A stretch of DNA of 64,000 nt from Phycisphaerales bacterium UBA7800 (GCA_002480565.1 DLCK01000084.1:1-64000); one strand, 5' to 3'; positions 34,631-43,069 are shown, counted from the stretch's first letter. Program-made: numbers and translations. The notes: generated from the letters alone by a model not told the origin.

Positions 34631-35974
34631 ATGGCAGTGCTCAAAACCGCAACAGACCCACGGTTGGCAACAGATCGTGCAGGACTGGCGGTCGCCACGC
34701 AGAACATTCGCATGATGCATTTTCTGGCTCGCTTAGCCAAGGCGTTTAACAATGCAGGTGTCCCGTTAATGGTGCTCAAAGGCGCAGCCATGCAGTTGAC
34801 GGTTTACGATGATCCGTCTGAGCGACAGATGTGTGATCTGGACTTACTTATCGAAGCCGACGATATTGACCGCGCGTTTGATGTGTTGGAATCAGTGGGT
34901 GCGTATCGCAGTCAGGTTTTGATGCGTGAGGATTTCTTCCCCAAGTATTATTACGAAGCTGAATACACGGTGGGCGATATCATGCCAGTGGTGATGGATG
35001 TGCATATCCGGCCTCTGCGTCCACTGCGTTACGTGCAGTTCATGCCCGACGACGCGCTTTGGGCCAATGCTCAGCGGGTGCAGATCGGTGATGCCTATTT
35101 GTTTATCCCCTGTCCTGAAGAGATGCTGTTGCATATGACCGCTCATCTGGCAGTTCATGGTGACACCAGTCGCAAATGGCGTGAGGATATTTGTCATTGG
35201 TCCGATCAATTTGCAGACAAAATGGATTGGCAACATTTCGTGGATGCTGCACAGAAATGGCATCTGACTTTACCCGTGGTTGCAGGCATTGAAGCTGCGC
35301 AAGTCGGACACCAGCGATGGATCGTCCCCCAACTTGTCTATGAACAATTACTGGATACACCTGTGAACTGGCGGGATCGTTTGTGTCTTCGCCAAGCCCC
35401 CCGTGATGATGACCACCCCACTGCTCATGTGTTAGTCAACGCACTGGTGACACCTGGGATTTTCTTTGTCTTGGGTTATCTCTTTGCTGCGATTTTTCCT
35501 GGGAAAGAGCATATGCGTGAATGGTATGGCCATGAACACACAGGTTGGTTGCCGGTCGCTCATGTGTGTCGCCTGCTTCGCCCGATGACCAAATATCTTG
35601 ATCCGCTCTGGTCAATATTCAGTCGCACGCAGATCATCCGTGATGAAGATGGACGCCCGCAGTTGATTGCATCACGCGACATTGATGCAGGCAAGACCAT
35701 CGGTCACTTTGGAGTCCGTGCATGGGACGGTCAAACCCGTGGCAGCGTCATCATGACCGACCCGCATGGGCAAAGCCAACACCTGACCATCAAAGGCAAA
35801 CTCCGGTTCGTCGGCTCAAGCGAAAAACCCAATGCACGCTTTGATGGCTATCGCATTGTCGCCATCAAACGCATTCGCAAGGAAGACGTCATCACCGTCG
35901 GAGTTGAACGCAAAGGACAAGTTACCGGACGCAAAACCACTCAAAGCACACAATCGTTGCAAAAAGCAGCATAG
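34631..35974 (+). CDS. NTP_transf_5 nucleotidyltransferase with C-terminal SET-like domain
   Basis: The ATG at 34631 has a strong AAGGAGG five bases upstream. The protein is 447 residues. Residues about 20-290 match the uncharacterised nucleotidyltransferase family PF14907, with LKGAAM near 49-54 and the metal-binding-like CDLDLLI at 68-74; such enzymes occur in RiPP and lasso-peptide clusters. Residues about 340-430 resemble a short SET domain: IASRDIDAGKTIGHF, then LRFVGSSEKPNARFDG and IVAIKRIRKEDVITVG. The cofactor motif NHSC is replaced by GSSE and the catalytic Tyr is missing, so this part may bind rather than methylate. It is the first gene of the peptide operon. Confidence 0.8.
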   Translation: MAVLKTATDPRLATDRAGLAVATQNIRMMHFLARLAKAFNNAGVPLMVLKGAAMQLTVYDDPSERQMCDLDLLIEADDIDRAFDVLESVGAYRSQVLMREDFFPKYYYEAEYTVGDIMPVVMDVHIRPLRPLRYVQFMPDDALWANAQRVQIGDAYLFIPCPEEMLLHMTAHLAVHGDTSRKWREDICHWSDQFADKMDWQHFVDAAQKWHLTLPVVAGIEAAQVGHQRWIVPQLVYEQLLDTPVNWRDRLCLRQAPRDDDHPTAHVLVNALVTPGIFFVLGYLFAAIFPGKEHMREWYGHEHTGWLPVAHVCRLLRPMTKYLDPLWSIFSRTQIIRDEDGRPQLIASRDIDAGKTIGHFGVRAWDGQTRGSVIMTDPHGQSQHLTIKGKLRFVGSSEKPNARFDGYRIVAIKRIRKEDVITVGVERKGQVTGRKTTQSTQSLQKAA

Positions 35975-36047
35975 ATTTAATCGTCACACTCAATACAAAC
36001 CGACATATAGACGAAGTAACTAAACATCAGGAGAGACAAAAGCGATT

Positions 36048-36236
36048 ATGGATCAGAAGCCCAAGACAACTCCGCCAACCGATGGCCAAAAGCAAACACC
36101 CAGCGACGAATCCAAACAGTCACGTCGCCAGTTTGTGACGCGCATGGCCAAACGTGCTGCCTATGTGGCCCCAGCTGTCATCGCACTGTCAGCCAACAAG
36201 TCGGCATTTGGCAGTGGTGGTAGTGGTGTTTCCTGA
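36048..36236 (+). CDS. 62-residue peptide with Tat-like motif, candidate RiPP precursor
   Basis: This small peptide has a hydrophilic N-terminus (1-24), a twin-arginine motif SRRQFV (25-30), a short hydrophobic stretch AAYVAPAVIALSA (37-49), and a Gly/Ser tail FGSGGSGVS ending in Ser62. The pattern fits a Tat-type signal whose released product would be only about ten residues. Alternatively it is a leader-core precursor. It lies between a nucleotidyltransferase gene and PqqD-like and HPr-kinase-like genes. Known HPr-kinase homologues in lasso-peptide clusters phosphorylate a C-terminal Ser. AGGAG at 36029-36033 is 14 bases from the ATG. Confidence 0.75.
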   Translation: MDQKPKTTPPTDGQKQTPSDESKQSRRQFVTRMAKRAAYVAPAVIALSANKSAFGSGGSGVS

Positions 36237-36266
36237 TTCGATTGCATTGTCACCAAGACGCATCCA

Positions 36267-36596
36267 ATGTCTCACACGCTTTTAAATCAGACTGCATACC
36301 CCAGCGTTCATTCATGGACTGTTCCGGGCTGTGACCTGCCCTGCCCGCGATGTCGTGAAGATGTCGGCCAGGAAATTCTTGATAACGAAGCGATTCTCTA
36401 CGATCCCATTACCGGCGCCACATTCAGACTCAATCAATCTGCCCTGGAAGTCTGGTCCGGCTGTCGCAGTGGTCGAAAGCTCGAAGACTTGACCAAAGAT
36501 ATGTGTCAGCGATACGACGTGGATCAGGACACCGCACGTGATGATGTTCAGCAGATGGTCGCCATGTTCGCCAGCCACGGATTACTCAACCCTTGA
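36267..36596 (+). CDS. PqqD-like peptide chaperone (HPr-rel-A system type)
   Basis: This 109-residue protein has a PqqD-like winged-helix domain at about 35-108 (AILYDPITGATFRLNQSA, then QMVAMFASHGLL). PqqD domains bind the leader of a precursor peptide and present it to modifying enzymes. An extra N-terminal segment carries CDLPCPRC, which might bind metal. Its stop overlaps the TTG start of the kinase gene, and it starts 30 bases after the peptide gene. The order peptide, PqqD, kinase supports recognition of that peptide. Confidence 0.82.
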   Translation: MSHTLLNQTAYPSVHSWTVPGCDLPCPRCREDVGQEILDNEAILYDPITGATFRLNQSALEVWSGCRSGRKLEDLTKDMCQRYDVDQDTARDDVQQMVAMFASHGLLNP

Positions 36597-37531
36597 CCCA
36601 AGCCAGCATCCATCCCGACACACCGTTTCTTCGCCTGGACATCGGGCTGATGAAAGTCGCAGTGCGCGGATGTGAACCACAATTCACCCAGGACTTGGCT
36701 GAACTGTACGACCATGTCCGTCAACCGGATATCACCGAATCGCAGCTTGACCGCAAAAACATGCTGGTTCTTGAAGCGGTCTATTCACCGACTAAGAATC
36801 CGTTCATCAAGCGTTACAAAGTCACCGGCGATGGCGAAGACCTGTTTGTGCATTTAAAGCAAAATGAAGTCCTCCCCTATCTGGAATGGGCAACCAACTG
36901 GCGTGTGATCGCTCGCTGTGAACAGTTCATGCAGATTCACGCAGCATCACTGAGTTACAAAGGCAAAGGACTGATCCTTGCTGCAACCTCCGGGTCAGGT
37001 AAATCGACACTTGCAGCAGCATTGATGTCGCGTGGCTGGAAGTATCTCTGCGATGAATTCGCTTTGATCAATCGCCAAACCCTTGAGCTTCATGCCTTCC
37101 CCAAAGCCATCTGCATCAAAGCTGGTTCCTTCCCGGTACTTGATCAATTGGGCATGCCCCGTTGGGAACGCAAACACTATGTCAAAGCGTTCAAGGGACA
37201 AGTTGCCTACGTCAAACCCAGCGAACCAAGCCAATCCAACTTGATGGACACGTATCCTGTCAGGCGGATTGTATTCCCCCGCTATGTCGCTCATCAACAA
37301 CCGGTCTTGCGTGAAATGTCACGCAGTGAAGCAGCGATCCAACTGGCAGAAATGGCATTCAACCGCCAAGTCGTCGGCGGGCAGGAAGCAATGCGAATCC
37401 TTACTGCCATCTGTCGTGATGCACAATGCTACCGCTTGGAAACCGGCGATATCCATCGCAGTTGTGAAATGATCGAATCGCTGATGCGCGATCAAACAAC
37501 AACACCCGTGCGTCAGACGCGTGCTGCGTGA
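36593..37531 (+). CDS. HprK-related kinase (HPr-rel-A system type)
   Basis: This 312-residue protein resembles the C-terminal kinase domain of HPr kinase. The P-loop ATSGSGKST is at 131-139, the preceding strand reads MQIHAASLSYKGKGLILA, and YLCDEFALI near 151-159 supplies the acidic Walker-B-like residues. It starts with TTG at 36593, overlapping the PqqD stop. No HPr or PTS gene is nearby, so HPr is an unlikely target. Homologous kinases in lasso-peptide clusters phosphorylate the C-terminal Ser of the precursor, and the peptide at 36048 ends in Ser. Target inferred. Confidence 0.85.
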   Translation: MTQASIHPDTPFLRLDIGLMKVAVRGCEPQFTQDLAELYDHVRQPDITESQLDRKNMLVLEAVYSPTKNPFIKRYKVTGDGEDLFVHLKQNEVLPYLEWATNWRVIARCEQFMQIHAASLSYKGKGLILAATSGSGKSTLAAALMSRGWKYLCDEFALINRQTLELHAFPKAICIKAGSFPVLDQLGMPRWERKHYVKAFKGQVAYVKPSEPSQSNLMDTYPVRRIVFPRYVAHQQPVLREMSRSEAAIQLAEMAFNRQVVGGQEAMRILTAICRDAQCYRLETGDIHRSCEMIESLMRDQTTTPVRQTRAA

Positions 37532-37568
37532 TCTATCAATATTCTCCGCTCATTCATTTGAGAGTTGC

Positions 37569-37591
37569 AGCGCTAAACCACAAGCAGTTTT
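37569..37591. repeat. REP-like palindrome, right of the peptide operon
   Basis: AGCGCTAAACCACAAGCAGT followed by TTT is the same orientation as 34458-34480. It lies between the convergent kinase and pseudouridine synthase genes and touches the stop codon of the latter. Confidence 0.55.
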
Positions 37592-38924
37592 AAAACGGGA
37601 CCGCCTGCTCAAGATCAATCCATGTCCCCTTCTTGGCGACGATGGCATCTTCACGTTTGTGCTCACGAAGTTTGTGGACAAGCGTTCGCATCGGTTCATG
37701 TAATGGCGCGGTGAATCGCATGAATTCTTTGGTGTTGGGATTCGTGAATCCGAGTAATGCTGCATGCAAAGCTGGATGGGTAATGATCAAATCCTCACGT
37801 TCCAATGCCTTGGCTTCCATGGCTTGGCCTTCTGCCTTGGGGCGTGCGTAATTCAGGAACTTGCGACTACCTGCCGCAATCGGCGGGTTGGTGATTTCCG
37901 ATTCGCCAATGGGTTCCCCGCCGTAGACAATATCACCGACAATGGGATGTCCTATGTGTGACAGATGCACACGGATTTGATGCGTGCGTCCGGTGCGCAG
38001 TTCAACTTCCACGAGGCTGTAACCTTCATACTGTTCGCGGACACGATAGATGGAGACAGCGTGTTTGGAGAGATGATCTTCACGGACACAAAAGGCTTCA
38101 TTGATCGTGGGGTGACGAGCGATGTGTTGCTCGATGACTTCGCCTTCACAATCGAAATTGCCATGCACCAAAGCAAGGTAAGCTTTGAGTGTTTTGCGTT
38201 GTTCGAACTGTTTGGCGATACCCCAGTGTGTCTCTTCGTTTTTGCCAACGACCAGGACACCTGTGGTGTATTTATCCAGTCGATGGATGATACCTGGGCG
38301 GAACTCTGCAGCACCGACATCACTGAGTCCTGCGACCTTGCCGAGTTCTTCTTTGCTGAGTCGTTGCTTTTTCTTGAACCCGCGTGTTTGATGTGCTTTG
38401 AAGGTTTTACCTTCCGCTTCGACCTGTTGTTTAAAGCGGTATGCCAGGCCGTTGATGAGCGTACCGGAGGTATGATTGCGTGCCGGGTGGACGATGATGC
38501 CTGCCTGCTTGTTGAGAACCAGAAAGCCATCTTCTTCGTGGAGAATTTCAATGGGAATGGGTTCAGGCTCAATGGTCTTGACAGCTTGACCGGGCAGTTC
38601 AACTTCGATGACATCGTTTTCGCGCATCGTTGCGCTGGGCTTGGGTTTGACTTTGCCGTTGTAAATCACCATGCCTGCGTCGATGAGTTTTTTGACTCGT
38701 GAACGTGAGACGCCTTTGAGACGTTGCTGCAGATAAGCATCCAGTCGCATGAGATTGCTGCGTGAAACGACAAAGCGATGGTGCCGTTGGAGGCCATCAT
38801 CGTCCTCCTGGGATTCATCACTTTGTTCGTCTGAATCGATAGCTTCATCGTCATCATCAAGTGAATCGACTATGTCATCATCGTCTTCGAAAGACTCGAA
38901 TTGATCATCATTATCAGGCGGCAT
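37590..38924 (-). CDS. RluA family 23S rRNA pseudouridine synthase
   Basis: This 444-residue protein is longer than RluD because of a very acidic N-terminal extension (1-43, many Asp/Glu) and a basic insertion at about 165-205. An S4 RNA-binding domain occupies about 53-112 (LMRLDAYLQQRLKGVSRSRV). The catalytic motif HRLDKYTTGVLVV is at 214-226 with Asp217 as nucleophile. The later GRTHQIRVHLSHIGHPIVGD is typical. It should isomerise uridines in 23S rRNA; the exact site (RluD-like) is inferred. Confidence 0.92.
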   Translation of the reverse strand: MPPDNDDQFESFEDDDDIVDSLDDDDEAIDSDEQSDESQEDDDGLQRHHRFVVSRSNLMRLDAYLQQRLKGVSRSRVKKLIDAGMVIYNGKVKPKPSATMRENDVIEVELPGQAVKTIEPEPIPIEILHEEDGFLVLNKQAGIIVHPARNHTSGTLINGLAYRFKQQVEAEGKTFKAHQTRGFKKKQRLSKEELGKVAGLSDVGAAEFRPGIIHRLDKYTTGVLVVGKNEETHWGIAKQFEQRKTLKAYLALVHGNFDCEGEVIEQHIARHPTINEAFCVREDHLSKHAVSIYRVREQYEGYSLVEVELRTGRTHQIRVHLSHIGHPIVGDIVYGGEPIGESEITNPPIAAGSRKFLNYARPKAEGQAMEAKALEREDLIITHPALHAALLGFTNPNTKEFMRFTAPLHEPMRTLVHKLREHKREDAIVAKKGTWIDLEQAVPF

Positions 38925-38984
38925 GGCAATACAGTTTCACATGGCTTACTGATCAAAGACAAACAGCATTGCCGGTCGCATGGA

Positions 38985-39812
38985 TCATTCTTCCGACTTA
39001 CTGTCCTCATCGGTGATACCAGGCAGTGCCGGGGTCGAAAGATTCAGGTCAAGACTGGGAGCCTTGAATTCGGCTTTGGGTTCGTCGGAGACCGGCTTGG
39101 GAGCAGGCTTGGGCAAAGCCTTGGCAAAGTGGACTGGCTTTTTGAGTTGGGCAAGTTTGGCTTTGCGACCCTTGGCCTGTTGAGCAAGCACAGCATAGGT
39201 CGTGCCAGCTTGGGTGACTGCTTGATCATAAGCAGCGTCAGCAGCATCCCAATCGCCCTGTGCTTCAGCAACGCTAGCTAAACCAAGCAAACCGTTAATC
39301 TGTAACACAACGTGAACGTTCTTGTCGTCAGCAACGGCCTGATACATCTTGCGGGCATCTTTGAGCAGTTCCTCAGGTTCTCTGATTTGAGGTGCTGCCA
39401 ATTCAACTGTGTTTGGTGTGGCAACTTCATCATCGGCTTTCTCGGTATCCGTAGCAGCATCGGTGGTGTCCGATGCGGGGACAACTTCCTGAGCTTTGGC
39501 AGGCGGAAGAGTGGCTTGCGCCAAGAGCAGGTCCGCACCACGCAGGTAAGCCAAGGCTTTGACCGAGCCACTGTTTTCAGAAGCCGTCGCACTATAGCTT
39601 TCGGGGCTGGTGCTTTGAGCCAAACCACCCCATGCACTTTCGTGAGCCTGATGCTTGTTGTAGTTGTAGAAACGAACCGCGGTGAATGATCCCAATGCGA
39701 TGACGATGACGATGAGTGTCATCTGGCCGTACTTGTTCCACCATTCATTGAAATGGGTAAGGAAAACAACCAGGTCATTCTGTTCCAACTCGTGACGATG
39801 TTTCGAATCCAT
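38985..39812 (-). CDS. membrane-anchored TPR-like protein (YfgM-like)
   Basis: This 275-residue protein has a short cytoplasmic N-terminus, one membrane segment (about 30-50, MTLIVIVIALGSFTAVRFYN) and an extracytoplasmic helical region. Two TPR-like stretches are seen: SVKALAYLRGADLLLAQATL and LLGLASVAEAQGDWDAADAA. The tail is Pro/Lys-rich and acidic. The layout resembles YfgM, which assists envelope protein folding with the Sec machinery, but the identity is low enough that the name is only a suggestion. It is leftward, 60 bases upstream of the pseudouridine synthase gene. Confidence 0.65.
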   Translation of the reverse strand: MDSKHRHELEQNDLVVFLTHFNEWWNKYGQMTLIVIVIALGSFTAVRFYNYNKHQAHESAWGGLAQSTSPESYSATASENSGSVKALAYLRGADLLLAQATLPPAKAQEVVPASDTTDAATDTEKADDEVATPNTVELAAPQIREPEELLKDARKMYQAVADDKNVHVVLQINGLLGLASVAEAQGDWDAADAAYDQAVTQAGTTYAVLAQQAKGRKAKLAQLKKPVHFAKALPKPAPKPVSDEPKAEFKAPSLDLNLSTPALPGITDEDSKSEE

Positions 39813-39962
39813 TGTGTTGTGTCTCTCTGTCGTCCCGTTGTATCGGGAGGGGTTGCAGCAATGCCACGTTAATGATCCGCAGCATGGTGTGATCCATAAC
39901 TCCGTCGCGTACCGGCGACTGGCTTATCAGCGAGCATGGAAGTCGGAAGATTGTAACCGATT

Positions 39963-40502
39963 TTAGCCGTTGGAGCCTAAATTTAGATTCGGCATCGGAC
40001 CGTTAGGAGAAGCGGCACCAGAAGGAACGTTATAGATCGGGCCGATCATGATCACCACGGTAACACGGTCACCTTGTGGGTACATCAAAATACGCAGGCG
40101 TTCGGGACCTTTGGTGCGGTTGAGTACAAAGCCGTTGTCTTGATGTTCGTCGCTCCCCATTTTCCAACCGTTCATGTCTAAACGGCGACGGTAGAACTCA
40201 ATAACATCTTCGAACTTGGCTCGCCCCTGGTAAACATGCTTCACTTCACGAGCGTTACCGGTGATTGATGACTGGGACTGTTTAACTAGTGCTTTAAACG
40301 CAATAGGCTGGCCAACATCTGGGATCAGTGGCTGAGTCTTACCCACCAATCCATGGGCCTGCTGAGGTTCGAGCAGCTTCCATTCTTCATTGATGGGGTT
40401 GGGATAGGCAACTTTTTTGCCGTTACATCCCATCAACAGGCAAGCAGGCAGCAGATAGAGAGCCATAATGGCGACGACTGTGGTGTTTTTTCTGGGATTC
40501 AT
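39963..40502 (-). CDS. predicted lipoprotein of unknown function
   Basis: This 179-residue protein has a signal sequence ending in the lipobox LLMGC (Cys26). The mature part has one small alpha/beta domain (KFEDVIEFYRRRLDMNGWKM, then RLRILMYPQGDRVTVVIMIG) of the kind seen in many planctomycete lipoproteins, and an Asn/Gly/Pro-rich tail. It lies 150 bases upstream of the TPR-like gene in the same direction. The function is unknown. Confidence 0.75.
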   Translation of the reverse strand: MNPRKNTTVVAIMALYLLPACLLMGCNGKKVAYPNPINEEWKLLEPQQAHGLVGKTQPLIPDVGQPIAFKALVKQSQSSITGNAREVKHVYQGRAKFEDVIEFYRRRLDMNGWKMGSDEHQDNGFVLNRTKGPERLRILMYPQGDRVTVVIMIGPIYNVPSGAASPNGPMPNLNLGSNG

Positions 40503-40664
40503 AGCAACTAAAGTTTACTTGGATCAGAATTTGGGAGCAACTGGAAACAGTAATTTCCCTTAGAGAATTCAAATCAAACAGCCTGACGCATGCATGGGTT
40601 TGATCATTGCCGTCGGCACTTCTGGAACAGTTCTAATTCGAAATACCAAATCGATTCCCGTATC

Positions 40665-41234
40665 ATGTCCACCATGACAACGCTTGCAGACAGTTCAAAA
40701 ATCGCCTCACTGGTCAGCGAACTGGCTGGCCAGATCAACACGGCCATATCAGCCAATGAGTCCACCCACCCGTGGGCCATAGTCGGGATTCGCAGTCGAG
40801 GCGACTTACTCGCTGGACGTATCTCCGAGCAACTCGACTCATCGGTGATCGAAGAACGACTGGGTGTACTGGACATCACGCTTTACCGCGATGACCTTTC
40901 TGAAATCACCCATCAGCCGGTTGTGCGAACCACCGAAATTCCATTTGATATTGATGGCATGAATATCGTTCTGGTGGACGATGTGCTCATGTCCGGCCGA
41001 TCCATTCGTGCAGCATTGCAATCGCTGATGGATCTCGGCCGCCCGCGACGTATTTGGTTAGCTGTTCTGGTGGACCGAGGGGGACGTGAACTACCCATCA
41101 GTGCGGACTTCGTGGCAGTGGATCTCAAATCACAACAACTCGACAGCGACACCATCATTGATGTCCATCTGACGCCACTTGATGAGCAGGACTGCATCAC
41201 TACCCATCCCAAACAGAAAGGCCCAACCAAGTGA
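40665..41234 (+). CDS. pyrR: PyrR-type pyrimidine regulator / uracil phosphoribosyltransferase
   Basis: This 189-residue protein starts at 40665 (MSTMTTLADSSKIASLVSEL); the ATG at 40674 is also possible. The PRPP-binding signature VLVDDVLMSGRSIRAAL and the early IVGIRSRGDLLAGRI identify it as PyrR. In Gram-positive bacteria PyrR binds pyr mRNA and has weak uracil phosphoribosyltransferase activity. It overlaps pyrB (GTGA junction at 41231-41234). I did not find an obvious PyrR-binding loop in the upstream 160 bases, so here it may act mainly as an enzyme or regulate other pyr genes. Confidence 0.9.
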   Translation: MSTMTTLADSSKIASLVSELAGQINTAISANESTHPWAIVGIRSRGDLLAGRISEQLDSSVIEERLGVLDITLYRDDLSEITHQPVVRTTEIPFDIDGMNIVLVDDVLMSGRSIRAALQSLMDLGRPRRIWLAVLVDRGGRELPISADFVAVDLKSQQLDSDTIIDVHLTPLDEQDCITTHPKQKGPTK

Positions 41235-42196
41235 CCCAAGCCGGTTTGGATTATGCATGGCCTCATCGTGACCTGCTGGGACTTGAAGACCTCAGCGCTC
41301 AGGACATTCGTTTCCTTCTTAAAACGGCACATGGCTTTGAAGACGTCAGTACGCGAAGCATCAAAAAAGTGCCCGCGTTGCGCGGTCGCGTGGTCGTGAA
41401 CCTGTTCTTTGAAGACTCCACCCGAACACGCTCAAGCTTCACCCTTGCAGCAAGCAGACTCTCAGCAGATATCCTCGAACTCACCGGTAAAGGTTCGAGT
41501 GTTTCCAAAGGCGAAACACTCACCGACACCGCGCGAAACATTGAAGCCATGGGCGTGGACCTGATCGTCTGCCGACATGCACAAAGTGGTGCAGCCAAAC
41601 ACTTGGCTCACGCGATTAACTGCTCGGTGATCAACGCAGGTGACGGCCAACATGAACATCCTACGCAGGGACTGCTGGACATCTACACACTGTGTAAACG
41701 CTGGAACCTCATGGACACCATGGATCTCACCGGCAAGAGCGTCGCCATCGTCGGGGACATCGCACACAGTCGCGTGGCACGATCCAATATCCACGGCCTG
41801 CAAAAACTCGGCGCCAAAGTCATTCTCGTCGGACCACCAACCTTATGCCCTGGCACATTCCGATCACTGGGTTGTGAAGTCTCCCATGACTTGGATGATG
41901 TCCTGCCTCGCATTGATGCGATCAATATGCTTCGCATTCAATTCGAGCGCATGACCAGTCAGTTCTTCCCAAGTGTCCGCGAGTATGCCACCCTCTTTGG
42001 ATTAACCGGGCAACGAATTAAAAAAGCACGACCGGAATTACTGGTAATGCACCCTGGCCCGATCAATCGTGGTGTGGAACTGGATGCGGCTGTGGCAGAC
42101 GGCCCCCAAAGCACCATCCTCGAACAGGTCACCCACGGCCTGGCTGTCCGCATGGCAGCAATGTTCCTCTGCCTCAATGCCAAAAACAGAGAATAG
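41231..42196 (+). CDS. pyrB: aspartate carbamoyltransferase catalytic subunit
   Basis: This 321-residue enzyme condenses carbamoyl phosphate with aspartate, the committed step of pyrimidine synthesis. Motifs seen are FFEDSTRTRSSF (carbamoyl phosphate), HPTQGLLDIYTL and VMHPGPINRGVE. It starts at a GTG overlapping the pyrR stop. No pyrI regulatory subunit gene follows. No dihydroorotase gene follows in the window. Confidence 0.95.
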   Translation: MTQAGLDYAWPHRDLLGLEDLSAQDIRFLLKTAHGFEDVSTRSIKKVPALRGRVVVNLFFEDSTRTRSSFTLAASRLSADILELTGKGSSVSKGETLTDTARNIEAMGVDLIVCRHAQSGAAKHLAHAINCSVINAGDGQHEHPTQGLLDIYTLCKRWNLMDTMDLTGKSVAIVGDIAHSRVARSNIHGLQKLGAKVILVGPPTLCPGTFRSLGCEVSHDLDDVLPRIDAINMLRIQFERMTSQFFPSVREYATLFGLTGQRIKKARPELLVMHPGPINRGVELDAAVADGPQSTILEQVTHGLAVRMAAMFLCLNAKNRE

Positions 42197-42217
42197 AATT
42201 GATCGGGGTTCAAAACG

Positions 42218-42454
42218 ATGCTGCTTATCGCGGTCCTAAAATCATGGCATGTGGTCGCCATCGTCGCATTGATTGCAGTGCTGGCAGTCTACAAATATGT
42301 GACCGCGAAAATGATTGACCAACCCAGCCAGCAGTCAGACCAAATCGACATGCTCAGCAAACGACTCAACCACCTTGAAAATCAGCTGACTCAAGTTTCA
42401 CACCAACTTGAAGAACTCCTTGAACAGCAAAATACAGACGACAAACATGACTGA
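42218..42454 (+). CDS. small membrane-anchored coiled-coil protein
   Basis: This 78-residue protein has one membrane segment (about 4-27, WHVVAIVALIAVLAVYKYV) followed by a coiled coil (about 40-72, IDMLSKRLNHLENQLTQVSH). It overlaps the start of gmk by eight bases, so it belongs to the pyr-gmk unit. No known family is recognised. Confidence 0.65.
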   Translation: MLLIAVLKSWHVVAIVALIAVLAVYKYVTAKMIDQPSQQSDQIDMLSKRLNHLENQLTQVSHQLEELLEQQNTDDKHD

Positions 42455-43040
42455 CACTAATAAACAAACCGGCTTACTACTGGTCATCTCCGGCCCATCA
42501 GGAGTCGGGAAAACCACCATCACCCGTGAAGTGATTAAACGTCTTGATGCGCAATTCAGCATCTCCATGACCACACGCCCGCAAACTCAAAGCGACACCG
42601 ATGGGCTGGACTATATGTTTGTCACTGAAGACATTTTCAAACAACATATCGAAAACAATGACCTGCTCGAATGGGCAGAGGTCTTCGGCAATCACTACGG
42701 CACCCCGCGAAAACCTGTCGACGAAGCACTGGCATCCGGTCGGATCATGATTCTGGAAATTGATGTCCAGGGCGCGATCGATGTGAAGAAAAATATGCCT
42801 GATGCCTATGGGGTATTCATCCTCCCACCCCATGAAGATGTCCTGCTTAAGCGACTGCGTGACCGCGCCCGTGAAGATGAAGCGATCATCCAGAAACGAT
42901 TCAACAAAGCCAAACTCGAAATCACCATGGCTAAAGAGTCCAATGTCTATGACCTGTTTGTGGTCAACGATGTCTTGGAAGATGCCATTACCAAAATCGT
43001 CACAGCCGTCAAAGCTGAACAAACCAAACGCAACGCATAA
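42447..43040 (+). CDS. gmk: guanylate kinase
   Basis: This 197-residue kinase converts GMP to GDP. The start at 42447 (MTDTNKQTGLLLVISGPSGV) is preferred over 42408. The P-loop GPSGVGKTT, the GMP-binding TTRPQTQSDTDGLDYMFV and ILEIDVQGAIDV are characteristic. It follows the small coiled-coil gene with an overlap and groups with pyrR-pyrB as a nucleotide-metabolism unit. Confidence 0.95.
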   Translation: MTDTNKQTGLLLVISGPSGVGKTTITREVIKRLDAQFSISMTTRPQTQSDTDGLDYMFVTEDIFKQHIENNDLLEWAEVFGNHYGTPRKPVDEALASGRIMILEIDVQGAIDVKKNMPDAYGVFILPPHEDVLLKRLRDRAREDEAIIQKRFNKAKLEITMAKESNVYDLFVVNDVLEDAITKIVTAVKAEQTKRNA

Positions 43041-43069
43041 ACAACTTGCATTCTTGATTGGAATCCGCC

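Noticed and set aside
34631..37531. Lasso-peptide biosynthesis cluster
   Set aside because: The transglutaminase-like protease and asparagine-synthetase-like cyclase needed for lasso formation are not in the window, so only the tailoring-type genes can be supported.
36593..37531. Classical HPr kinase/phosphorylase of carbon catabolite control
   Set aside because: The protein lies next to PqqD-like and peptide genes with no HPr or PTS genes nearby, which fits the HprK-related kinase group better.
37965..38702. 245-codon rightward frame opposite the pseudouridine synthase gene
   Set aside because: It is an antisense shadow of a well-supported RluA-family gene.
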